This document shows, piece by piece, positions 13,545-25,600 of a stretch of DNA of 64,000 bases. The stretch's first letter is position 1; each line of letters starts with the position of its first letter. A program made the position numbers and the translations under genes. The stretch lies in assembly GCA_013396915.1 (NCBI GenBank), contig VWZL01005008.1:186001-250000 (forward strand), written 5' to 3'. This DNA comes from Stercorarius parasiticus. Taxonomy: Eukaryota > Chordata > Aves > Charadriiformes > Stercorariidae. The notes under the pieces are model-generated. The model saw only the letters and a program-made list of their open reading frames with translations. It was not told the origin of the DNA and did not search any database.

Positions 13545-16500
13545 ACTCTCGGTGCTGCACCTCTTCTCTTTTTGGTTTTCCTAAGGATTTTTTACCTTCT
13601 CTCTTTGCTGTGCACTGACCTTCCTCTAAAAAAAACAGAAAAGAAACCTTCCTGTCCCTTGCTTCAGACCAAACAGCTGAAAGTCACAAGCCACATATAC
13701 TAGACTTCAACATCCTCCTCTACACAGGTAACACAATCTTACTGTTGCCTGACGTGTCCCTCAGTCCTGCTTGAGTCCTGGAGCCTAGATCATGAGCAGG
13801 CATCAACAGGAACAAGGGTGATCCCATTCTGGAACAAATCAATGAAATTAATGAAAGCGTCTATGTTTTTTCTTTTCTGAGTGAGTCCTACCATTCTGAG
13901 CTCCAAAGGTCAGTTCCACAAATCTGGTCTCACTCCTTGCAGTTACTCTTGTGCCTGCTTCTAGAGAACCTGGAAGCTCTCTGGAGCCTGAGAATGGAGC
14001 TGGATTCACAAAGACAGCACCACAGAGCACTGCAAAAACCACACTGCTCACACAACATGAGTAAAAGCAGGCTTTCCAAATTCCTGTTGATGCACTATTA
14101 GAGGAAAACATGACCTCACTAAAAGCTGCTCATGTGAACTGGTCGCAGCCTTCATAACTTTGTATGACAAAATTTATTTTCCTGAACTGTACACCTTTTA
14201 ATTCATGACTTTCTGAGATTTAGATTTGTTTAAGTCACTTTTCCCTTGGGACCATGTCTCAGCCGCGTTATATTACCAAAAGAAGCAAAGTGGACACAAT
14301 TGAAGGAGCAGAGCTGGTGGTGAGAATAGCACAGGCAGAAAAAATAGTCTCCAATCCGTAACAATTACCAGCATCTCATCCACAAGTAGACACAAGTGTA
14401 AATTGTACTGTGTTGGCTTGCCCATTGAAATAAGTCTCGGAGAATTTCCCTCAACAAACACTGCAGTACGGGCTAGACAACCCTGTTTCCTCACCAATGA
14501 AAAGACATTGACACAACCACACAGGAACGTCCAGTGCTACAAACATATTCTCAGCTGCTGCAGACTCACGGATTCTCTTTGAGGCTTTAACCACAGCTCC
14601 AAAGTTAGAAAACATCAAAGCATATATAAACATACAAAGAAGGCGATATTGCACACTTATGCATCACTTTTGTCCACGTATATGCCTGAGGGAAACACAT
14701 GGCAATCACCACTTTGCACACTTAATACTGAACGGTATGGATACCTATACGTTACTGCCCTTCACAGTCAAAGCCATAAAACACTCCTAGCATCTGACAG
14801 GCACAGAGCTCCTCCTAACCCTCTGAATCCTCTCTGCGGCGTGCTGTCACTGGGCACATTTCACGCAGGCCAGCTGCACAGGATTTATTCAACCAGTTTT
14901 GGAGTATCAAAGCTAACTCTTTTTTGTCTTTGCCCCAGGCAGGCGCTTGGTATGCAGGATTTAAATCAGAGAACAAAATGTTCTGTGAAATTTGTAAATA
15001 CTCAGCACCGTAATTTCTAAATTCTAAAATAGATAGCAACTGGAGCTAGTGGTTTAAAAATCAAAAAGTAAAGCATTTCACTGCATCACTGTGAGTAATG
15101 CCACTGTGTCCTAAAGACCAGAATAAATAACTTCCCAAGATTATCAATTAATGGTGCTGACTGCCTTAAGTGATAGGAACCAAACACACTCTGAGTTACA
15201 CCTCATAATTCCAATGAAATCAGGAGAATGCTCAATTCAACAAGTGCTCTGCTCAAAGATGCTGAAATTGAAAATAATTTGCTTGATCCTTGAAAACTGG
15301 CACAAAAGACTGCCTGGGACATACTGCCACAAACAGACTACAATCTAACACCTACCATTGTAAGATTTTTATGATGTATTTAAAGCCAGTAAAATGGAAT
15401 TAGGGAGAAAACGATAGGGAAAGAGATACCCTAGGGAATCACAACACTTACACTATGAAGGATAATATGTAGATGGCCTGTAAGAGGTGTTTTGAGCATA
15501 AAGCAGCAATAAAGGGTCATTTGTGACTGGAGCTAGAAGAATTACTTCATCGGAATTTAGCATAGCCTTTAAGGTCTATGATGCTTAAGTGAAATTATGC
15601 ACTTCTGTTTTGTCTGATTCACCACCACCGAATCCATATTAATACAAAATTTAAACCAAACATTTAGCTGATGAATGTTCACATTAAAGTTTCCCATAAA
15701 GAACCTTTTCATATTTTTTTCTCAAGCAGTTTCATTTAAACTTTGACAGGATTCTTTTTCAAACAAAAACTGTGAAAAGGGTTCATTCATTATTTTTTGG
15801 TGAATACCAAAGCTAAAACATTTAGAATCATTCCCTCTTCACCTGCAAACATTTCACACACCTCTCACCATCTGTGGCTTTCATTTCTTCTCTCTCAAGC
15901 CAAGTAGCAAATGGCATCAGTCAAACCATCTAATTCCCAGGAGTACCTGTATTTCAGGAGGAGGTGCTCCCGGTACTAGCAGGGACTCTATGAACATTGA
16001 TTATCAGTAGCATACAGCAGCAAGACAGTAAATGGTTTCTGGATCTTCATCCCATGCCTGTAGTTTACTTCTGCTAGCCCAAATGTTCTGAGTATGTACA
16101 GAGTGTATTTGCTCATGCTCACCTCGAAGATATAAGTCTGATGCTCCCTCAAGGGCCATGTGGAGCACAGCGTGCACCTCCCAAAGTTTACACTGCCTGG
16201 AAGGCATTACCTACAGTCACTGATTTCAGATGGCACAGACTGTACAAAACAAGGCACTGCCTTTTTCAACACGTCAAGTCTTATTTTCTCATTTGCCCAA
16301 AAGTAAGTACAGATTCTTATTCACAGCTGTGGAAAGGAAGGTAGAACAGAGAGGCAAGGTATACAAATTAAGACAGACTTTAGGCAGTTTGGGATTGCAC
16401 AACCTCCTTATGCAACACATTGCCTGGGGTGTGCCACATGTTTTCAGAAATGCCACAGAATCTCTTTAAATTTGCTCCAGTGCTGAGACCCAGTGGCTTC

Positions 16501-17166
16501 AACCTGCAATAAGTGACTGGACGTATGATGCAACATAGACAGATTGCAAGGATGAACCTTAAGTTTGCTGGCCTCTGCTTTTTTAAATGTGGCTTGAAAT
16601 AACAATTGGAAGGCAGACAAACCTTGACAATTTATTCTAACTTACTCTTAAGCACAGCTTCTTTAAAAAAATCAGATGGGTAGTATCAGCCAGTACTGCC
16701 TGAAGTTAATAGTCCACTTACAACTTAAGTGTATTTATAAGAGAAGAAATGGAGACTGAAGGGCCGAATATCATGCTGCTGACTAGGCTGAAGCTTGCTC
16801 AGCCTAGCTGCCGGCCCTCTGCAGCCAGCAAGCAGAGGGGCAGGGAACACAGAGCCCCCAGGGCTCCAGCTCCCCTTGCTGCCTCTGCCCAAGCCAAACC
16901 GCGGGCTTCCTGAGCGCTGGCAGAGGCAGGGATCTTAAAGACACAGATGAGCCGAGAAGCCTAGTCGGCACACCTAACAATTCTGTACATGCAAGGAAAA
17001 AAGACACGGGGAGAACAACACAGTGTAGGTGAATCGTCAACACTTAAAATTGCATTGGAAAGAGTGATACATTTTTAAGATAAAATAGTAATATATGGCT
17101 CCTAGACACAAGTTAGTAGAGGTTACAGTGCAATTTTACCTGCAGGCCCAGCATTAAGAAGTCGAT

Positions 17167-17204
17167 GCACATGCACACAGTCACACACTCACACGCACAA
17201 ACAC
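17167..17204 (+). repeat. Imperfect CA-rich microsatellite
   Basis: CACA runs interrupted by single G and T substitutions (CACACAGTCACACACTCACA and onward). Simple-sequence DNA with no gene association seen. Confidence 0.7.
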
Positions 17205-20200
17205 GGCCATATGCAGCTTGACTTGAGATGCAACAGGATAGCTGAAGGTGTCAAACATAAACCAGGTTGAGGCAGGACAACAGCCACAGCCAAGAGTCTA
17301 CCTGTGCAGTTAGCTGAGATGCAGTTACATCTTCCAGGCTTGACTACAGAGCTCACACACGCACACACAGTCCCCAAACCTGCTGCTGGGATGGAGCTTT
17401 CTTGAAGGCCCACAGAAGGGAGGGTGGGGAGCAAAGGGAGAGGATGAGTCTGCCTGAGCACTGTGGTTGTGGCAGCAGCTGGAAAGAGCCTACAGGGAGA
17501 GAGAGGAGAAGGAAGGGGCGCCCCGGGGACTGGCAAGAGGGTGAGGGCAGGGGCTACGCAGGCAGGATGTGCCCTCAATATCAAAGTCCCAGGGCAGCTC
17601 TGAGCATCAGCCACAGTGGCCGTGGAGGCTCCCTGCTGCGCTGCAGAGCAATAGGCCTCTCCGGGACCGTGCAGCACCCTGAGCCGAGGCTGCCTGTCTC
17701 CTCACGGCATTACCTGAAGCAAACTCTCTGCTACTGGAAGGGTCCCACGGTAAAAGCAAGTGTTAATTACAGATAAACTAATTTAAGCACTGCAGAGAAG
17801 AAAATTAGGAAACCCTTCTATACCTGTTCTGTGCCACAAGGTTAAAGACAAGCTTTGTTTGTATTTCAGCAACTCTTACAAGCTTGTCTTCTAGGTTTGT
17901 TTTAGACACAGCACAGACATGCCCACGGGCTGTGGGCATATTCTGTTTGTAGAACGGGTTTCAATCAGTAAAGTTTCAAAGAACGCTATATATATCACAA
18001 TGGTTTATATTATCCAGTGTTTGGAAAGTTCCTTAAGGAAGAAGTTCATTGCAAAAGAAGACGGACAAATGAGCCAGCTTCTCAGTATCTGTGCCATGCA
18101 GACTTGTGTCAAGGAAGCCTATGGAACTGAACTGCCCCAGATAAAAGTTACATCAGAGGCACAAAGTGTTGCAAATTTATCAGGCTACTGAAACAAACAG
18201 AGTGAAGACAAAAAAGACATGGCTGTTTCCAATACAACTGAAGAACATCCTCAAACATCTCAAACGGCTTTAAACAATGTAGTAATGGATGTTTTGCAAA
18301 TACAAAAGTATCAATGAGTGGAAGAAAATCTTTTACTCTCTGGAAAAGGAAAGCAATAGAAAACTACGCTTTAGAGTATTTGAGGTGAGTGCCAAAAAAA
18401 GGCACTTCAAAAATTACTTCCAAAATCAAAATTAATACAAGTATTTTACAAACAGGATTTCATTGCAATACCTCCTTTTGGTAAACTGAATATATATAAA
18501 ATACATGTAGATACCGTAGCACCATATAGTAATTTTCAGTACCTATAAGCCCAAAAAATAGGCTCCTGTCTGCTCTGATACCAACAAGATTCTGACTTCA
18601 AAGGGACTAGGCTTTAACTTTTAGTTTTGGGAAAACCTCCTCTTGTATCGCTAAAAGATGCCAATTTCACAGCACGACAACAAACCGGACCTTTCCATTT
18701 TCCCAGTGACATACAGGCAAAAAGCACTTTCCAGAATGTCCGCATCACAGCCTGGTCACAGTGCTATTGTCACCCCAGGGCCATCTCATGTTTTGCTGAT
18801 GACTACTTTTACTGTAAGGTAGTTAAAAAAAGTTATTTTTCTATGCTTACTTAAGTAGTAACCTCCCAAATTTCAGGCTGCTTTTTTAACTTAATGAGTC
18901 ACACTGTGCAAAAAGGCAACAAAACAACCCAGACGTCTTGCTGGTTTTTCCTCCATGCAAAAAGGAAATAAAAAAGAGTGGGATCAGATGAAATAGTGAA
19001 ATGAAGCACCTGTTGAGAATAGAAAAGCATACAGAAAAATGGGTTAAGTGACTTCAAGTCTAACATAAGCAATTGTGAATTCATTGGTGTTCATATGAAT
19101 CATTCTCTATTTCCTGCCAGAGATATTAGGTTTCACTTAATTACAAACAAAGTAATGAAAGAAGAAGGCTAATTCACAGGCATACATATCATACATTTTA
19201 TTTATTACTTTTTCCTCACATAGTCCTCTGTTTTCATAACGGCTATCGATGGGCACTGAATGATCACACAAGAAAAGATTCTGGCAGCATTAGACACACT
19301 ATTTGCTAAGCCCATGAAAAATCCGTCACAGCTAGAAAGAAGCTTACAGATGGTAGCTGGATAGAAGCAACAGCCACAGCTCTTGCTGCCTGTGGTTAAA
19401 GAACAATATCAACTCCAGATTACCAAGTGCATCTTAAAAAGCCTGGCTTTAAGTGAGAGAGAATCAAGCTAGGAAATGGCCAAACACAACTGAATGTTTG
19501 GAAAGTAGTCTCAACAGAAAAGATGTTTTCAGATGATTTCTAAAGCCTGCTGACAGTAACAGTCCTCTGCTGCACTCTGCCAAAGAATGAAAAGAAACAG
19601 GGAGGGAAGGAGGAGGGGATAGGAGATGGTTGGGAGTGTGTGTAAGAGAAATTATTTTACTGGAATTTTAATTGCAGTTCTCTATACCATGCTGTGGTTG
19701 TTTGGCTTCCCACTTTGCCATACATTTTCAACACTCTTTAAAATGTGTTGTACCAAATCTTAGAAATTAATAAAGACATCTTTCATCAAGGCGTGTGCCT
19801 AACATTACGCATTTAAATAATCCCAGATTATGGGAATAAACAGGGTCAATCCTGTCACCAACCCTGTTTACGGACGTCACCCACCCTTTTTTGCACATAA
19901 CTATCTGCTCTTGCTTTCCCTCAGTCAAGATCGCTCAGTGTCCAACCCTCTTCACCCCAACATCAGTTCATTGAGGAAATTCTGTAAAGTACCTTCATAC
20001 TTCAGGATTTAATGACTTGTTGTATCAAAGTCATATACAGATATTGCTACCCCAAGTGGGTAGTAGCTTTTCTAAAGCATACAGTCTGGGAGAAAGCTGC
20101 AAGACTTTCCCCTTCAGTTTAGGGCATGTAGGAAAAAAAGCAACCTATCTTAAAAGCAACCCTAGCTGATAGCACGCAGCTGCACTTATTCCATGCCATT

Positions 20201-22265
20201 TTGAAGTATTGTAACTAAGAAAGAAACTGAATAAAGCGCTTGTTCCCCAGGATACAGAATTTCTTGAAAACCAAGACTTGAGATCACAAGTTTTTGGAAC
20301 AGATGAGCTTTTCCTTAGTCCAGACACAACTGGCATGTGACACCACCTCATTCTATGTAGCAAGAACCCCTACATTACTTTGTAATGGAATTTTTCCACA
20401 ATACATTTGATTACAGTACAAATGACAGGTATTTCCTTTAGTTCTATGAAGCACAAAGCAAAATAAATTGAACAGTGTTCTCATAAAAAGAGGGGGTTAA
20501 AGAACATACAGAGATTAAGGAAATTTAGAGTCAGTTTTCAGATCAGGCTCATACATCATAGGTGGGCTTAAGAAATGTCTTTGCATCTTAGTTCTCCATC
20601 ACTGAAATGGGATAACTTAATACTGACTTCCAAGGGACCAGAAGTCCACTAATACAGATAGAAGCATTTATGAGCTGATAAGATCAAAAATTATTGTCAT
20701 AAACGCCCAACTAACAAAATACAACTATAAACTTTTCCACAGAGACGCTAGCTAACTTGCTTTCTATTGTGATTTCACACTTCAGATTATCTGGACTGTC
20801 TACAGAAAGGAGGTCATCAAGTATACACACACGCAGACACCACACTTGCTCCTCCTCTTCTGAGGCTGTCAAAGGATTATTCTGAGATCATAAAACACTA
20901 TTTTACTGGCTAAAACAAAGACAGTTGTAATGGAAGGAGCTAAAAGGTAACTGGTAGAAGTACGTCTTCACAGCAAAAGTCCCTAGTGCCCCAGCAAAAA
21001 AAAAGGACCCTCATTGAGAACTTCAGAACAAGATAATTTATTGTTAAACTGTCTTGTCAATGAATATATTGCAATTTATGAATTTAGGTACTTACTTTAG
21101 CCTTGCAAACACTACAGGTATACTTTACTCACATAGAGTTTTACTCAAATGCTTAAAATAAGCATATGCTTAGATGTGTTTGTTTTTTTTTAAAAAAGTG
21201 AACTTAGCACAGTTTTACATTTTAATTGCTGAAACTTCTAATTTGACTTAACTAACGCATGAAGAATAAGAAGAATGAAAAAATGGACAATTACAGTAAA
21301 CAAAGAGGGCTGAACAGCATACAAGATAGAGGCACCGAACTAGAAGTACTTAAGTTTCTCATGAGCAACGTTCTCACACCTTTACGTGGCTACTCCCAGA
21401 TGATGTGTGCTCTGCTCTAGGTAGTCACATCCAATAACAATTAAGACGTGCAACGGAGTAACAATTCTGCCCCTAGCACATCCTGGGTTTGTGGAGGAGT
21501 GGTGTGATCTGCTAGAAAAATATTCCACAGAATGGCATGTAACATTAAACTTACTAAACAGAAAGTCACCGAACAGAAAATTAACAAATTCGAAGGGTGT
21601 TGAGATTACTCATATTTCCACTCCACTGGCTTGAATCTATTAAAGGTAAATAAATGCTCAAGCAGTAACACAGAGAGCTCCATCCATATGGTAAAGTAGT
21701 TGAAAAAGTCAGAAACCTGTATTTTTAAGTTACTGCACAAACTGATGATTATTAAATTACTAAAATACTGAAGGTGGTTTAATCTGCCCAGGTAGGACCA
21801 GACCATAAACATTTTTCGGTCTAAATCAAAAAAGATAGTATTTACACTGCAGCCAAGCCATATGTAGATACACTGTTAAATTCCCAAGATTTTTTTACTG
21901 ATTGCTCCCTCCCCACGACAAGCCACGATCAGCTGCTCCGGCCTGGACTCTCACACTGCGCTTTCGCACATCCCTCGCTATTAAAAGGAGCTATTTAAGC
22001 GTGGGGGTCCCTGGCGACCGTCCCTCAAACAAGCTGTAGAAATGACGGTGGGCCCTTGGCGCCCTGGCCACCGACGCCCGGCAGAGGGAGGGGACGAGCG
22101 CTGGGGCCGAGAGGCGACCTGCCACACCGCTTCGTCGGCTGCCGTGAGCACCTGCCGAGTGGCCCACCGCCGGCTGGTCGCCGCGCAGGCCGGCGAGTAC
22201 CGGCGCAGACCGCCCAGAGAGACGAGGCTCCGCGGGCGCTGGGAGCGCCCACGGGCACGCACGAA

Positions 22266-22403
22266 ATGGCGGCGGCCGCCGCGGCCCCCCCCATCCGCCG
22301 GCGAGGGCGGGCAGCCCCACGCACCCCGGGAGGGAGGCGGGGAGGGGGCGGCCCGGCGCCGCCGTGCGCGGCAAGGTGTGTCCCAGGTGCCCCGGCTATA
22401 TGA
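22266..22403 (+). other. Candidate upstream ORF in the ferritoid leader (45 codons)
   Basis: An ATG with G at -3 and G at +4 opens a 45-codon frame starting MAAAAAAPPIRRRG and ending at a TGA that overlaps the TATA-like box. It would be a strong upstream ORF only if transcription starts before 22266; if the box at 22397 sets the start, it is not transcribed. It overlaps the YY1-like motif. Its Ala/Pro/Arg composition reflects GC content, so I do not claim a functional peptide. Confidence 0.3.
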
Positions 22404-22404
22404 G
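22397..22404 (+). promoter_or_regulatory. TATA-like box (TATATGAG) upstream of ferritoid
   Basis: TATATGAG lies 30 bases upstream of the initiator ATG at 22434, in otherwise GC-rich DNA. If used, transcription would begin almost at the ATG and leave a leader of only a few bases. I see no CAGTGN hairpin of the iron-responsive-element type between this box and the ATG. Whether the box or an upstream CpG-island start is used cannot be decided from sequence. Confidence 0.4.
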
Positions 22405-22433
22405 GCGGCGCGGCAGGGCGGCGCGGCTGCCCC

Positions 22434-22616
22434 ATGGCGGTTCCCGTCATGGCCGAGCCGCGCTCCAAGCGGCCCCGCGTCACGCTGCCCGCCTGCCCGG
22501 CGCACCGTCCGCTCACCGGCAGCCGAGTGAGGCAGAGCTTCCCGCCCGCCGTGGAGGAAGGCCTCTGCGGTGTCACCGGCGCCCTGCTGGAGCTCTCCTA
22601 CTGCCTGCAGGCGCTG
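22434..22616 (+). CDS. Ferritoid coding exon 1
   Basis: 61 codons from ATG to donor CTG|GTAAGG. It encodes the N-terminal extension with KRPR (residues 12-15) and the first part of helix A. A second in-frame ATG at codon 6 could also initiate. The upstream in-frame sequence shows no better start. Confidence 0.82.
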
Positions 22617-25600
22617 GTAAGGCGGCGGGCCGGGAGCGGGCGCGGAGGTCCCGGCAGGCGGCCGAGGGCCCTGCCCGGGCGGCGGGGAAGGAGGTGCCCG
22701 GGGAGCGGGGCAGATCCCGCCGGCGCTGCCGGGGCTCAGGAGGGTTTCGGAGTCGGGCGGGGACGGGAGAGCGGTGCCTGCCCCGGTACTTGTCCCAGCG
22801 GGATTTGGGGTCTCTCTGCGCCCCCAGAGCCCGCAGGCCGGGCGTCCGCGCCGCTGCCCGGGCGTTTACCCCGGGGCGGCCGGTAACGGGGCGAGAAAAA
22901 CAACGACCAAGGTCTGGAACAAGCGGGTGATGAATCGGGCACTCGTGTGTTTTGGGTAATTCACAAACAGAGCTGTGCCTGTGCAAAGAGGGACAGAAAC
23001 AGGGAACGCTGACAGCTTTGAGTATAACTCATGGGTGGTTCTTTCACAAACTTCGTATGTAAAATAGTCGTGTGTGGTTAACTGATGAAATAAGAGTTTG
23101 TGGGCGTTGCTGTTGGCTGAGGGGTTTTTGCTCCACAGGCAGCAACATTGGACATGAATTAAAACATTTGTCTCTGATACTGTGTAACATACATGTGAAA
23201 ATTGTGTCTGGCTATATATCAACTGTTAAGGCAACATATATTTTAACAAGGCCATTAAAATCAAAAACCAAAATGATCAATGCCATCCCTTCTGATGCCA
23301 AGCATCCACTGAGAAGCAACACAAACTATATTCAATATATCCCCAAGCTTTGATCAAGCTTGGTGTTAAGTATTAGTCCAATAAAAACTTAAGTATGCAG
23401 TAAAACCTCTGCTTGTTAAGCATGTGGATTAAAATAATGCTAGTGATTGGCAGCTGGGCGGGGTGGAGAAAGCACAATTAGAAATCGACTGTGGATAAAT
23501 CAAACCTATAAATGTGAACATCTTAAATGGTTAATGATTGATATAAAAGATTTACCTTAACGGTTAAGCAGGTGCAGTAACTGGTGCTCTGCTTGAAGTC
23601 AGGCAGCAGGCTTGCAATGAGGAACTGGTTATAAAACCCTGAGTCTTGACTCTTCTGTCAAGAGAAACATGAATGACTGACTTCAGGAGAAGGATTATGC
23701 AAATATTGCTATGAACGTTCTTAATAAAACATTCCAGTATGTACTTTCTCTTCAATGGTTTAGGGTCACACATGTGTATGTGTGCCACATGTTCGGGGTA
23801 TCCCAGATGGCCATAAAAATATAAGAGAAAAACATAAACGTGTTTTGTGTATGTAACTTCTCTGCATTTTTTCTAAACAGAGCAACATAGATGAAACACA
23901 GGTATTTAATGTTTAAGCAGGGTAATAGACGAAAGCGGTGAAGAAAGTAAGAAGAAGAAAAACTTATGAAATGCACGTACTTGTTCCTTACCCCTCCTAG
24001 GCAGGCTAGAAGCCAACAGCTGGATCTGCAGCACTCCAGTTGAGAGTGTGTCTGAGAGACAAAAGCTGTGCTGCACTGCATGTGCATGTTTAGGGAACCA
24101 GCAAATCAAGATGCTGTTGCTCCCTCAATTCAGTTCTTGGCATATTCCCAGCTCCTGCCTCTCATTCTCCTCAACATCGGAGCTGCGCAGAGCCAGTGCT
24201 GAAGCTAGTATAACCTGGTGGCTGGTAGCTCTCCTTCGCTACCTGTCTCTAATGCATTCTCTTTATGGGACTGCAATGCCATGGATAAAATTCTTCTAAT
24301 GTAAGAGCTGATAGATCTGTTAGCATAGTTAAATATTGCAGTGACTAAAGCTGTTACTTCCCCATACAGAGTAAAACAAGGCCTGCAGCAGGTTTAGGGC
24401 TGTATTACTTCTGAAGTATTCCTAGGCATGAGCTACATATGATATTAAAGGTGTATACAGTATAGTTCAGTAGCAGTATTCTTTATTTTGGAATAACATT
24501 ATCCATAATGAAACTGATAAACAGATGCAAAGTTGTGCTTGTTTCCTTTTTGGTATTTTTCTCGTCTTTCTTATACCTTTGAAAGCTAACTTTTCACTGG
24601 AATGCTGGCCTGAAGGGATAAATCTTGATGTTCCCTGTGCTGGGACTATGTTTAAAAAAAAAAAAAAAACACACCAAAAAAAACCCGCACAAACCGCCCC
24701 CACAAAACACAACAAAAAAACCTCCCCACACCTCTAACCACTCATAAATAAAATATTCTGAGGATCTCTGCTGCTGAGAGAGGACATCAGTACTACAGTT
24801 ACCTGTCCAGTATTAAAGGACAGAAGTTCTAGTAGAAGTAAAGAGATTTTTGTCATTTAAGACAAGAGGTAACAGGCACAAACTTGAACATAGGAAGTTC
24901 CATCTAAACATGAGGAAGAACTTCTTTACTTTGAGGGTGGCAGAGCACTGGAATAGGCTGCCCAGAGAGGTGGTGGAGTCTCTATCTCAGGAGACATTCA
25001 AAACCCGCCTGGATGCATTCCTGTGCAACCTGCTCTAGGGGATCCTGCTCTGGCAGCGGGGTTGGACTAGATGATGTCCAGAGGTCCCTTCCAACCCCGG
25101 CCGTTCTGTGAGTCTGTGACCATAACTACTTACTTTATTTATTGCAGAAATTTGGATTAAGGTCTTCAGAGTGATTGTGCTCACAGAACAACTTCCACTG
25201 GAAGGGTCTCTGGAGTTCTGATAAAACCATGTTCTGCAGATCTTAACATTCCTGTTTTGTGTGCTTAGGGTGAATATTTTCATCAGTCGCATGTAGCTCT
25301 ACCAAATGTTTCCAAGTTCTTTTTGCATCAAGCTCTGGAAGAGAGAAAAGCTGCAGAGGCTTTAATGAAGTATCAGCAAGAAAGAGGTGGCCATTACTGT
25401 TCTAAAACCATCCAGGTGGGTAATAGACAATAAGCTTTCAAGCAGCTGCAATCTGCAGTGATTACTCTAACTTCTTGCATTATATTGTTGGTACTTCAGA
25501 TCTCTGCATTCATCCACTATTGGATTTCCAGATATAATTTCCCTGTCATATTAGTGTACAAGGTTTTGTTCTTGATTGTGATGCCTAGAAACTGTCAGAC

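Larger units (their letters stand above)
1..21990. other. Gene-free AT-rich stretch (no recognised coding sequence)
   Basis: I recognise no gene here on either strand. Open frames are short, have no family motifs, and do not join across splice sites. Short segments flanked by plausible splice sites exist on the minus strand, but their phases do not chain (see rejected items). The stretch holds two degenerate palindromic elements (2705-2835 and 13449-13544), a cytosine-rich tract (6364-6398) and CA-rich DNA near 17.17 kb. In mammals the neighbour upstream of MYOD1 is OTOG, but I see no cysteine-rich otogelin-like exon. Distal MYOD1 control elements could lie here; that is inference from mammalian loci, not something the sequence shows. 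Confidence 0.5.
22010..22900. promoter_or_regulatory. CpG island at the ferritoid promoter and exon 1
   Basis: The base composition changes sharply at about 22.0 kb from AT-rich to very GC- and CpG-rich, and falls back after about 22.9 kb. The island covers the upstream region, coding exon 1 and the start of intron 1 of the ferritin-like gene. It contains a YY1-type AAATGGCGGC at 22264-22273 and a TATA-like box at 22397. It could also drive a transcript on the minus strand, but I could not establish a minus-strand exon. Long open frames inside it in several phases are composition artefacts. Confidence 0.8.

Noticed and set aside
22025..22576. Long minus-strand frames of 127-183 codons in the ferritoid CpG island.
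   Set aside because: Open in several phases at once, Arg/Pro/Ala-rich, no motifs: a composition effect in GC-rich DNA.
24850..25038. 62-codon ORF resembling a real protein.
   Set aside because: It is the C-terminal remnant of a CR1 reverse transcriptase, part of the LINE fragment.
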